Assembly (NCBI GenBank): GCA_964649845.1
Contig: CAZYSS010000035.1
Span: forward strand, 1 to 20,690
Length of the DNA stretch: 20,690 nucleotides
Reading direction: 5' to 3'
DNA from: RGIG3102 sp964649845
Lineage (GTDB): Bacteria; Bacillota; Clostridia; Oscillospirales; Ruminococcaceae
A program made the position numbers and the translations under genes. Position 1 is the first letter of the stretch; each line of letters starts with the position of its first letter. Shown here in pieces: positions 14,852 through 20,690 of the stretch. The notes below the pieces were generated by a model. That model was not told where the DNA came from and made no database searches. It saw nothing but the letters and a program-made list of their open reading frames with translations.

Positions 14852-15756
14852 GACCAATAGCAAAGATACTTTTATTAATCCTGATATTTTTTGGGCTGTG
14901 CGGCTGTTCACAGGAAGAGATTGTTCAATATAATCTGAATATTATTTCCCCCTCTTTTGAAAATATATACCTGCATTACAAAGATAATGAGTCTGATACT
15001 GACAAGTATGTTTTGCAGTCTGCCGGCGGATATGCAGATTTGTTTACAGAAGAAACACTGCCTGCAATCAAAAGCGTGACTGTGTGTGATGAAAATATTT
15101 CTGCTGAAACTGCACGGGCAATTGTTAATATCTGCAAAAACGAAAATATCCCTGTTTTCTTTCTTATGAACGATATCGAACGGGAAATAATCAGCAGCTA
15201 TGACAAAGCTTTCTGTATAAGCGCCGACTATACCTATATCGGTGAACTGTTTGCCACTAAAATCAATGAAATGTGGGAAAATGAAATTGCAGACAAAAAC
15301 GGAGACCAGATTTTTACTTTCTCTGTTATCCAGCCTGAAACAATGAACAATATTCAGCAGAGCTTTTACAGCAGCGTAATATCCAATATTGAACTGCTGG
15401 GTATTCCGTTGGAGCAACTGGAAGAAATCTATCTTTCAAAAGGTGATGTTCTTGGATATTGCACTGACAATCAAAAGAAAAATGAAAGCTTTTTTATTCT
15501 GGACAGCAACTATCTTTCCGTATTTCCTGAAGTATATGAACCATATGGCGAAGGTGTGGAAATTCTTGGTATAGATTTCGGGGTGGAAAGTGAGTTCGGC
15601 GCTTATCCGTATATGAAGCTGTGTTTTATAGATTATTCTCTCTATTTTGATGCCAGAGATGCAGTAATGACAAATATAGAAAATAAAGTATATCCGTTTA
15701 AAGATTTGGAATACAGCATTATTGACAAATATATGTATATCCAGCCAGTTATTTAA
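14848..15756 (+). CDS. Lipoprotein resembling a degenerate galactose/glucose-binding protein (MglB-like)
   Basis: A 302-residue lipoprotein: hydrophobic signal with lipobox L-C-G-C, lipid-modified Cys20. The mature part resembles periplasmic-binding proteins of the MglB type. IPVFFLMNDIEREIISSYDK (101-120) then A-F followed by IGELFATKI matches the MglB segment with FFN...SYDKAYYVGTDS. W(143)...ADKNGDQIFTFSV matches the Ca-loop strand of MglB, and LLGIPLEQLEEI matches the segment after it. The MglB sugar-contact segment (H-x-D-x-x-x-R) is replaced by ETMNNIQQS, so classical sugar binding is doubtful. It is coupled to the AraC gene by an ATGA overlap; no ABC permease or ATPase follows. A surface sensor or vestigial binding protein are both possible. 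Family comparison is from memory. Confidence 0.65.
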   Translation: MRPIAKILLLILIFFGLCGCSQEEIVQYNLNIISPSFENIYLHYKDNESDTDKYVLQSAGGYADLFTEETLPAIKSVTVCDENISAETARAIVNICKNENIPVFFLMNDIEREIISSYDKAFCISADYTYIGELFATKINEMWENEIADKNGDQIFTFSVIQPETMNNIQQSFYSSVISNIELLGIPLEQLEEIYLSKGDVLGYCTDNQKKNESFFILDSNYLSVFPEVYEPYGEGVEILGIDFGVESEFGAYPYMKLCFIDYSLYFDARDAVMTNIENKVYPFKDLEYSIIDKYMYIQPVI

Positions 15757-15765
15757 AGGACAAGT

Positions 15766-17121
15766 ATGTTAAAGAAAAACGATATAATTACAACTGAAAT
15801 TATAGACTATTCCAGCGACGGCAATGGTGTGGCAAGATACGAAAATATGGTTATTTTCGTGCCATTCACCGCCGTCGGTGATTTGTGTGAAATAAAAATA
15901 CTGAAAGTTCTGTCCGGCTACAGCTTTGCCAGATGTGAAAAAGTAATAACTCCATCTGCAGACAGAATCACACCTGCCTGCCCTATCAGCAGAACCTGTG
16001 GCGGCTGCGATTTCCAGCATATAAGCTATGAAGCAGAAAAAATAGCAAAGCATAATTTTGTAAAATCTGCTTTTGAAAGAATTGCAAAGCTGGATTGTGA
16101 AGTTCGTCCTACCATGTCCTGCGATGAACATTCACGCTACAGAAACAAAGCTCAATTTCCCGTTTCTGTAGATGAAACCGGCAATGCCGTTACAGGTTTT
16201 TATGCAGCAAGAAGCCACAGGGTTATTCCTTGTGAGGACTGTCTGCTGCAGCCTGTGGAACTGAACGAAATAGCACAGTACACAGTAAAACTGCTTAATC
16301 AACTGAAAATCAAAGGTTATAACGAAGAAAAACGCAGTGGTGTGGTGCGTCATATCTATCTGCGCAAAGCCTGGATAACAGGTGAAATAATGCTGTGTCT
16401 TGTATGTACAACAGCAAATTTCAAAAATAAGGACAAGTTATGTTCTCTGCTGAAAGAAAAATTCGATGCCATTTCCACAATTGTAATAAATGTAAATGAC
16501 AAAAACACCAATGTTATCCTAGGAGAAAAGAACTATACTGTTTTCGGCAGCGGCAAGATAACAGATATTCTGTGCGGTGTGGAGATTGAAATCAGTCCAC
16601 ACTCCTTCTATCAGGTAAACCACGATGGCGCACAGCAACTGTACTCTATTGCCAAAGAATCACTGCAGCTGAACAACGAGGATATTCTTCTGGATATGTA
16701 CTGCGGTGCAGGTTCTATCGGTTTATCAATGGCTGATAAAATCAAGCAGCTGGTTGGTGTGGAAATTGTGCCACAGGCGGTAGAAAATGCTAAAATCAAT
16801 GCTGTAAAGCACGGCTTTGACAATGCACGTTTTATTTGTGCTGATGCAAAGGAAGCCGCAAAAATGCTTCTGGAAGAAAATTTCCTGCCTACTGCTGTGG
16901 TTGTAGACCCGCCAAGAAAAGGCTGTGATGAAGATACTCTGAATGCAATTGTATCAATGAATGTACCTAAAATATCAATGATAAGCTGTAACCACGCCAC
17001 TGCAGCACGCGACTGCAAATATCTGGCTGAACACGGCTATAAAGTGGAGTTTGTACAGCCGTATGATATGTTTCCTCGCACAAAACATGTGGAATGTGTA
17101 ATTCTGCTTACACGTGAATAA
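15766..17121 (+). CDS. rlmD: 23S rRNA (uracil-5-)-methyltransferase, TrmA/RlmD family
   Basis: A 451-residue SAM-dependent m5U methyltransferase. An N-terminal TRAM-like RNA-binding region (about 1-60) is followed by an iron-sulfur motif with Cys72, Cys78, Cys81 and Cys159. The SAM site is LLDMYCGAGSIGL (308-320), then DPPRKG (381-386). The catalytic Cys408 is in ISCNHATAARD; most family members have SCNP or SCDP here, so His409-410 context is slightly unusual. The general-base Glu443 is in KHVECVILLTR. Firmicute enzymes of this family modify U747 and/or U1939 of 23S rRNA; which target applies cannot be read here. AAAGGA lies upstream of the ATG, nine bases after the lipoprotein stop, so it is probably co-transcribed. 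Confidence 0.92.
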   Translation: MLKKNDIITTEIIDYSSDGNGVARYENMVIFVPFTAVGDLCEIKILKVLSGYSFARCEKVITPSADRITPACPISRTCGGCDFQHISYEAEKIAKHNFVKSAFERIAKLDCEVRPTMSCDEHSRYRNKAQFPVSVDETGNAVTGFYAARSHRVIPCEDCLLQPVELNEIAQYTVKLLNQLKIKGYNEEKRSGVVRHIYLRKAWITGEIMLCLVCTTANFKNKDKLCSLLKEKFDAISTIVINVNDKNTNVILGEKNYTVFGSGKITDILCGVEIEISPHSFYQVNHDGAQQLYSIAKESLQLNNEDILLDMYCGAGSIGLSMADKIKQLVGVEIVPQAVENAKINAVKHGFDNARFICADAKEAAKMLLEENFLPTAVVVDPPRKGCDEDTLNAIVSMNVPKISMISCNHATAARDCKYLAEHGYKVEFVQPYDMFPRTKHVECVILLTRE

Positions 17122-17133
17122 GGAGTTTTGAAT

Positions 17134-17562
17134 ATGCTATATACCCCACTGACCAAAAAAGCAATGAAACTTGCATTTGAAGCACATAAAAATCAGATTG
17201 ATAAATCCGGACTGCCGTATATTTATCATCCATTTCATCTTGCAGAGCAGATGAATGATGAAACTACAGTTTGTGTTGCTTTTTTACATGATGTGGTGGA
17301 AGACACTGACATTACCTTTGACCAGCTTGAACAACAGGGCTTTACTAAAGAGATAATTGATGCACTCAAGCTGATGACACACGATGACGCTGCACCTTAT
17401 ATGGATTATGTAAAAAATATAAAGAGTAATCCTGTGGCTGCGGCAGTCAAACTGGCAGATTTAAAGCATAACAGTGATTTGACCAGACTGGATACAGTTG
17501 ATGAAAAAGCTCTGAAACGCAGAGAAAAATACCTGCAGGCAATACAATTGCTTACAGAATAA
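17134..17562 (+). CDS. Small HD-domain protein, (p)ppGpp-hydrolase-like
   Basis: A 142-residue protein consisting only of an HD metal-dependent phosphohydrolase domain like the N-terminal domain of RelA/SpoT and the stand-alone MESH1/SAH type. Metal ligands visible: His32 in YIYHPFHLA, the HD pair His52-Asp53 in AFLHDVVEDT, and Asp109 in KLADLKHN, with Asn113 corresponding to the RelA/SpoT KLADRxHN. No synthetase, TGS or ACT domain is present. Its likely reaction is 3'-pyrophosphate removal from (p)ppGpp, though small HD proteins can act on other nucleotides. The start is put at ATG 17134, with GGAG eight bases upstream, rather than TTG at 17128. It follows rlmD by 12 bases and precedes a terminator. 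Confidence 0.83.
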   Translation: MLYTPLTKKAMKLAFEAHKNQIDKSGLPYIYHPFHLAEQMNDETTVCVAFLHDVVEDTDITFDQLEQQGFTKEIIDALKLMTHDDAAPYMDYVKNIKSNPVAAAVKLADLKHNSDLTRLDTVDEKALKRREKYLQAIQLLTE

Positions 17563-17570
17563 CCGATTAC

Positions 17571-17605
17571 AAAGGCTATAGCATAATCGCTATAGCCTTT
17601 TGTTG
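17571..17605 (+). terminator. Rho-independent terminator after the HD-domain gene
   Basis: A perfect 12-bp stem AAAGGCTATAGC (17571-17582) with GCTATAGCCTTT (17589-17600), 6-nt loop, followed by T-rich TGTTGTG. It ends the araC-lipoprotein-rlmD-HD transcript. Confidence 0.8.
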
Positions 17606-17662
17606 TGTTATAAAACCCTTTCATTTAAATTTGTAAATTTTGTAAACAAACTGTTAAAACGG

Positions 17663-17691
17663 TTGACTGTTTTGTCTAATAGTGTTAGACT
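17663..17691 (+). promoter_or_regulatory. Promoter of the BlaI/M56-M23 cassette
   Basis: TTGACT (17663-17668), a 17-base spacer, then TAGACT (17686-17691). A better -10 sequence TATAAT at 17691-17696 would need a 22-base spacer from the same -35. The operator dyad at 17674-17690 fills the spacer, so repressor binding would block polymerase. Confidence 0.65.
17674..17690 (+). promoter_or_regulatory. Operator 1 for the BlaI-type repressor
   Basis: GTCTAATAGTGTTAGAC is a dyad with half-sites GTCTAA and TTAGAC, six of seven outer pairs matching, positioned between -35 and -10. Its half-sites recur in operator 2, and a third perfect pairing TTAGACT/AGTCTAA spans the two sites. Confidence 0.75.
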
Positions 17692-17698
17692 ATAATCA

Positions 17699-17715
17699 GT
17701 CTAATACCATTAGAC
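17699..17715 (+). promoter_or_regulatory. Operator 2 for the BlaI-type repressor
   Basis: GTCTAATACCATTAGAC is a perfect 7-3-7 palindrome at the expected transcription start, directly before the AGGAGG ribosome binding site. Its centre is 25 bp from that of operator 1. Two dyads over the promoter is the classical arrangement for BlaI/MecI control; the sequence differs from the TACA/TGTA core of staphylococcal sites. Confidence 0.78.
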
Positions 17716-17728
17716 AGGAGGTAATATT

Positions 17729-18097
17729 ATGGAACAATACAAACTGGGCGAAATGGAAAAAAGGCTGGCAGATTTAATATGGGTCAATGCACCTGTTTCC
17801 ACAAGAAAGCTGACAGAGCTGTGTGAATCAGCTTTTGGCTGGAAGCGCACCACCACATATACAATGCTGAAAAGACTGTGTGATCGTGGCTTGTTTGCAA
17901 ATGAAAACGGCACCGTAGTGATTGTAACAACCAAAGATGAGTTTACATTGGCGCAAAGCCAGAATTTTATAAACGAAACCTTTGACGGCTCGCTGCCAAT
18001 GTTTCTTACCTTATTCAGCAAAAGCAAAAAACTGAACAAGGAGGACATTGACCAGCTGCAGCGGTTGATAGACAGCTATAAGGAGGAAGATAAATGA
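17729..18097 (+). CDS. BlaI/MecI/CopY family transcriptional repressor
   Basis: A 122-residue winged-helix repressor. The N-terminal DNA-binding domain reads LGEMEKRLADLIWVNAPVSTRKLTEL then GWKRTTTYTMLKRLCDRGL, the hallmark of the BlaI family (recognition helix WKRTTTYTMLKRL). The C-terminal helices (about 75-118) form the dimerisation part and contain the region where BlaI is normally cut upon induction (near LPMFLTLFSK). AGGAGG precedes the ATG. Its stop overlaps the start of the M56-M23 gene (ATGA at 18094-18097), so repressor and protease are coupled. Two dyads over its own promoter imply autorepression. No beta-lactamase is linked, so I avoid the symbol blaI. Confidence 0.92.
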   Translation: MEQYKLGEMEKRLADLIWVNAPVSTRKLTELCESAFGWKRTTTYTMLKRLCDRGLFANENGTVVIVTTKDEFTLAQSQNFINETFDGSLPMFLTLFSKSKKLNKEDIDQLQRLIDSYKEEDK

Positions 18098-19875
18098 TAA
18101 AAGCTTCGTTCCTTAAAACAATCAATATGAGCATTACCGCCAGCGTGGTAATACTGGCTGTTCTGGCAATACGATGGCTGTTCAGAAAGCAACCGAAAAT
18201 ATACTCATACATTTTGTGGAGTATAGTGCTGTTCAGATTGCTGTGTCCGTATTCAATATCGCTGAATACTTCCCTCTTCAATGCTTTGCCACAGGCAAGT
18301 GTAAATGACGGGCAGATTGAATACACCATACCGGAAACACTGTATCCACAGGCTGAAAACAATGCCGTTGATATACAACCTGAAGATACAACTGTAAATG
18401 ACACAGTGATTTCCCGGCAGTTGCAGCAAAATATTGTAACAGAAAATCATACTGCTCCTGAAAACAATATAATTGTAAATGCAGAAAAGCACAGCATTGA
18501 TTATGTTGAAATACTTTCTGTACTGTGGATATGCGGTGGAATATATCTTGCGCTGAACAATCTTTTAAGCCTGCATGAAATAAAAAGCCTGCTGAAATAC
18601 AGCACACACTCTGCTGACAATATTTATGTGAATGATATTATCCCCACTGCTTTTATTACAGGTATTTTCCGCCCCAAAATCTATCTGCCTGGTAATCTGG
18701 ACAGTGAACAGCAGAAATATATTTTGCTGCACGAACAGACACATATCCGCAGAAAAGATTATATTTTCAAGCTGATGGCTTTTGCAGCACTGTGTATCCA
18801 TTGGTTTAACCCGCTGGTTTGGCTGGCATACCGCCTGGGCGAAAGTGATATGGAAATGAGCTGTGATGAGGCGGTAATAAAAAATATGACTATTGCATGC
18901 AAAAAGAAATATTCACATACACTTATTTCTGCATCTTGCAATGGTTATAACATACTGCAACCTGCTTTTAATAATAATGATACGAAAGGACGAATAATGA
19001 ATATTTTGAATTATAAAAAACCTAATGTTTTTATTTCTGTTGTTCTTGTTCTGATATTTGCTGTTTCTATAGTTTCTTTTGCAGCCAACCCGGTTGAAGC
19101 AACATCCGGTAATGAAACAGTTTCTGAAACAAACAATATCGAAGAAACAAATGTTTCCAATGAAGAAAACATATTCTTTGTCAAACCTGATGAAAGCGAT
19201 TATGTAATAGGAAAAACTGCAATGGATATATATCTCAAACATAATTATCCTGATGGAAATTATGTGATTGTCCACAATGCTGTTACATACAGTGCAGATG
19301 ATTCCCATACATTGTTTAAAACAGATGGTTTTACAGAAGACTATGACTATGTTACTACATTCAATTATATTTACGATAATACAGGCTACTCAAAGTTTCT
19401 CTTTATAAAGAAAATAGAAAATGGAAATTTTGAAATTATACATATTGATAGTGCTGATAATTTTGAAAGTACAGCTACAGAAATTGAAGAATTCCCGCAT
19501 AAGGAACTTGCCGGCAGCATTAAATGGCCTATAGCTTCCGGCCTTGTGTCCAGAGGCTTCTCCGGACAATATCCTGCACATACAGGGATAGATATAGCAG
19601 CTGAAACAGGTACTGAAATACTGGCTGCCGCAGATGGAACAGTAATAAAAGCATATTATACTGATGTTGGCAACGGCGTATACTGCGTAATAGACCATGG
19701 TGAATTCCAGACTTTATATGCACATTGTTCAGAGCTGAATGTGGAAATGGGACAGGAAGTACGTCAAGGTGATGTGATTGCATATGTAGGCAATACAGGT
19801 AATTCCACCGGACCTCATCTACATTTTGAAGTTAAAAATGGTGATGAAAGATATAATCCTTATAACTGGTTCTGA
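18094..19875 (+). CDS. BlaR1-type M56 membrane metallopeptidase fused to an extracellular M23 (LytM) peptidase
   Basis: A 593-residue two-protease fusion. The N-terminal M56 part (1-330) has hydrophobic helices near 10-30, 38-52 and 137-160. Its zinc motif HEQTH (213-217) is followed by IRRKDY, a helix near 225-246 and the ligand region GESDMEMSCDEAV, all as in BlaR1. A last helix (311-330) leads out of the cell. BlaR1 carries a penicillin-binding sensor there; instead there is a 140-residue linker with no recognised domain and a complete M23 domain (about 475-593) with His496 and Asp500 (HTGID), His544 (LYAHC) and HLHFE (575-579). By analogy the M56 part would cleave the repressor when the outer part senses a wall signal; the M23 part could hydrolyse peptidoglycan, act as sensor, or both. 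All metal ligands are intact in both domains. Confidence 0.9.
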   Translation: MIKASFLKTINMSITASVVILAVLAIRWLFRKQPKIYSYILWSIVLFRLLCPYSISLNTSLFNALPQASVNDGQIEYTIPETLYPQAENNAVDIQPEDTTVNDTVISRQLQQNIVTENHTAPENNIIVNAEKHSIDYVEILSVLWICGGIYLALNNLLSLHEIKSLLKYSTHSADNIYVNDIIPTAFITGIFRPKIYLPGNLDSEQQKYILLHEQTHIRRKDYIFKLMAFAALCIHWFNPLVWLAYRLGESDMEMSCDEAVIKNMTIACKKKYSHTLISASCNGYNILQPAFNNNDTKGRIMNILNYKKPNVFISVVLVLIFAVSIVSFAANPVEATSGNETVSETNNIEETNVSNEENIFFVKPDESDYVIGKTAMDIYLKHNYPDGNYVIVHNAVTYSADDSHTLFKTDGFTEDYDYVTTFNYIYDNTGYSKFLFIKKIENGNFEIIHIDSADNFESTATEIEEFPHKELAGSIKWPIASGLVSRGFSGQYPAHTGIDIAAETGTEILAAADGTVIKAYYTDVGNGVYCVIDHGEFQTLYAHCSELNVEMGQEVRQGDVIAYVGNTGNSTGPHLHFEVKNGDERYNPYNWF

Positions 19876-19889
19876 TAGAGGAGTCTGAT

Positions 19890-20369
19890 ATGATAAAAAA
19901 GATAATATCACTTATAGTGATTGTGATTTTAATAACGGGATGTGGCGGTGAAAATGAAGAAACCGTTACACCAAGCACAACCACTACGACCGGGGAGGAT
20001 TATATACTTTCGCTTGTAAACTGTGAAGATGCATATATCAGCCGGGGATTTGATGGATATGACGGGCATAAAGGTGTAGACATTGCTGCACCGGAGGGCA
20101 CACACATCTACGCAGCTGCTGATGGTGTGGTGGATAAGGTAGTTATAATGAATATGGGCTATGGCAATCATATAATAATTGACCACGGCGATTACAAAAC
20201 ACTGTATGCCCACTGTCAGGCTTTCACAGGTTTTAAAGAAGCCGGTGATAGGGTTGAAAAAGGCAAAATCATCGGCTATGTAGGCAATACAGGCAATTCC
20301 ACCGGACCTCATCTACATTTTGAAGTTATTACTGACACACAGCAAAACCCTGTAACCTGGTTTGAATGA
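19890..20369 (+). CDS. M23 (LytM) family peptidoglycan peptidase lipoprotein
   Basis: A 159-residue predicted lipoprotein. A short signal with lipobox L-I-T-G-C puts the lipid on Cys18, followed by a Thr-rich linker (residues 28-34) and one M23 domain. The metal ligands are His60 and Asp64 (GHKGVD), His108 (LYAHC), and HLHFE (141-145), so it should be active. The domain closely resembles the C-terminal domain of the preceding fusion, and a 52-nt stretch is identical at 51 positions. GAGGAG precedes the ATG 14 bases after the fusion gene stops, so it is the third gene of the repressor-controlled operon. It would act on the outer face of the membrane on cross-linked wall peptides. Confidence 0.9.
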   Translation: MIKKIISLIVIVILITGCGGENEETVTPSTTTTTGEDYILSLVNCEDAYISRGFDGYDGHKGVDIAAPEGTHIYAAADGVVDKVVIMNMGYGNHIIIDHGDYKTLYAHCQAFTGFKEAGDRVEKGKIIGYVGNTGNSTGPHLHFEVITDTQQNPVTWFE

Positions 20370-20399
20370 TTTATTTCCTGAAATCATTTTAAATAAACG

Positions 20400-20434
20400 A
20401 AACACCGATGTAATTTTTACATCGGTGTTTTGCT
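20400..20434 (+). terminator. Rho-independent terminator of the BlaI/M56-M23 operon
   Basis: A perfect 14-bp stem (20400-20413 with 20417-20430; core ACACCGATGTAA) closes a 3-nt loop and is followed by a T-rich tail (TTTTGCTTT). It lies 30 bases after the M23 lipoprotein stop. Confidence 0.88.
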
Positions 20435-20503
20435 TTGTGTAGAGGCAACCACCGACTATGCTGGTGGAAAAAGCTTTAGCTTCAAGCATTGAGTGAAGCG
20501 AAA

Positions 20504-20628
20504 TGTCATTCCGAGCGAGCGAAGCGACGAGGAATCTATGCACTAAGGTTACGATAAAAATAATTGCTCTACAGAAAACTGTAGAGCAAAGATTCTTCGT
20601 CGAAATAAAATTTCTCCTCAGAATGACA
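20504..20628. repeat. Inverted-repeat element (TGTCATTC...GAATGACA type)
   Basis: A 125-bp non-coding element with terminal TGTCATTC (20504-20511) and GAATGACA (20621-20628). The arms (20504-20541 and 20586-20628) are imperfect inverted copies sharing TGTCATTCyGAG and CGACGArGAATCTwTGC. At the centre is a perfect 11-bp hairpin TTGCTCTACAG/CTGTAGAGCAA (20564-20574, 20579-20589) with an AAAA loop. A further pair GCAACCAC (20445-20452) and GTGGTTGC (20642-20649) surrounds it. Similar palindromic TGTCATTC repeats are, from memory, dispersed in many Firmicutes genomes. The whole region 20440-20690 shows no supported gene. Confidence 0.7.
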
Positions 20629-20690
20629 GATTACTACTTTAGTGGTTGCAGTGCGTGTAATGCAGCTGACAGACTTTCAGAACCTCTTAA

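Noticed and set aside
17691..17696. TATAAT as the -10 of the repressor operon
   Set aside because: Good hexamer, but 22 bases from the TTGACT; TAGACT at 17686-17691 has the proper 17-base spacing. It cannot be wholly excluded.
17729..20369. A beta-lactam resistance (bla/mec) operon
   Set aside because: There is no beta-lactamase or PBP gene, and the BlaR1-type protein lacks the penicillin-binding sensor domain.
20634..20690. Possible 3' end of a minus-strand gene entering from the right edge (18 codons to a TAG)
   Set aside because: The only open minus-strand frame reads LRGSESLSAALHALQPLK, too short to support a gene, and it overlaps the outer arm of the inverted repeat.
1..20690. CRISPR arrays, tRNA or rRNA genes, transposases, phage genes
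   Set aside because: No regularly spaced direct repeats, no cloverleaf or rRNA sequence, and no recombinase or transposase motifs were seen on either strand.

Overview
The window looks like the chromosome of a low-to-moderate GC, endospore-forming Firmicute of class Clostridia, probably an Oscillospiraceae/Ruminococcaceae-type gut bacterium; the family-level placement is inference. The reasons are a spoIIGA-sigE-sigG cluster, YlmC/YmxH, YqfC and YqfD sporulation proteins, strong AGGAGG-type ribosome binding sites, frequent TTG starts, and the gene order yqfC-yqfD-phoH-ybeY-dgkA-era-yqzL-recO-mutS2.

Minus-strand half (1-12350). The left edge holds the first 29 codons of rpsB, with a sigma-A promoter and a folded leader. 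Next, in transcription order, is spoIIGA-sigE-sigG-ylmC, which makes and processes the first mother-cell sigma factor and encodes the late forespore sigma factor. sigE contains a 10-N assembly gap, and sigG has a 17-bp hairpin over its ribosome binding site. A MATE exporter has its own promoter and terminator. Upstream lies a tightly packed housekeeping operon: yqfC, yqfD, phoH, ybeY, dgkA, era, yqzL, recO, mutS2. Compared with Bacillus, pgpH and cdd are missing from it.

Plus-strand half (12405-20369). Three blocks follow. (i) A YlbJ-like membrane protein and a small four-cysteine protein, closed by a strong terminator. (ii) An AraC-type regulator translationally coupled to a degenerate galactose-binding-protein-like lipoprotein, then a TrmA/RlmD-type RNA methyltransferase and a small HD (p)ppGpp-hydrolase-like protein, closed by a terminator. 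(iii) A self-contained regulatory cassette: a BlaI/MecI-type repressor with two dyad operators over its promoter, a BlaR1-type M56 membrane protease whose outer domain is a complete M23 (LytM) peptidoglycan peptidase, and a separate M23 lipoprotein sharing a nearly identical 52-nt tract with it. No beta-lactamase or PBP gene is nearby.

The right edge (20440-20690) is non-coding and carries a nested inverted-repeat element of the TGTCATTC...GAATGACA type.

The most interesting items are the BlaI / M56-M23 / M23-lipoprotein cassette, the sigG RBS-sequestering hairpin, the structured rpsB leader, and the AraC plus eroded MglB-like lipoprotein pair. No tRNA, rRNA, CRISPR array, transposase or phage gene was seen.
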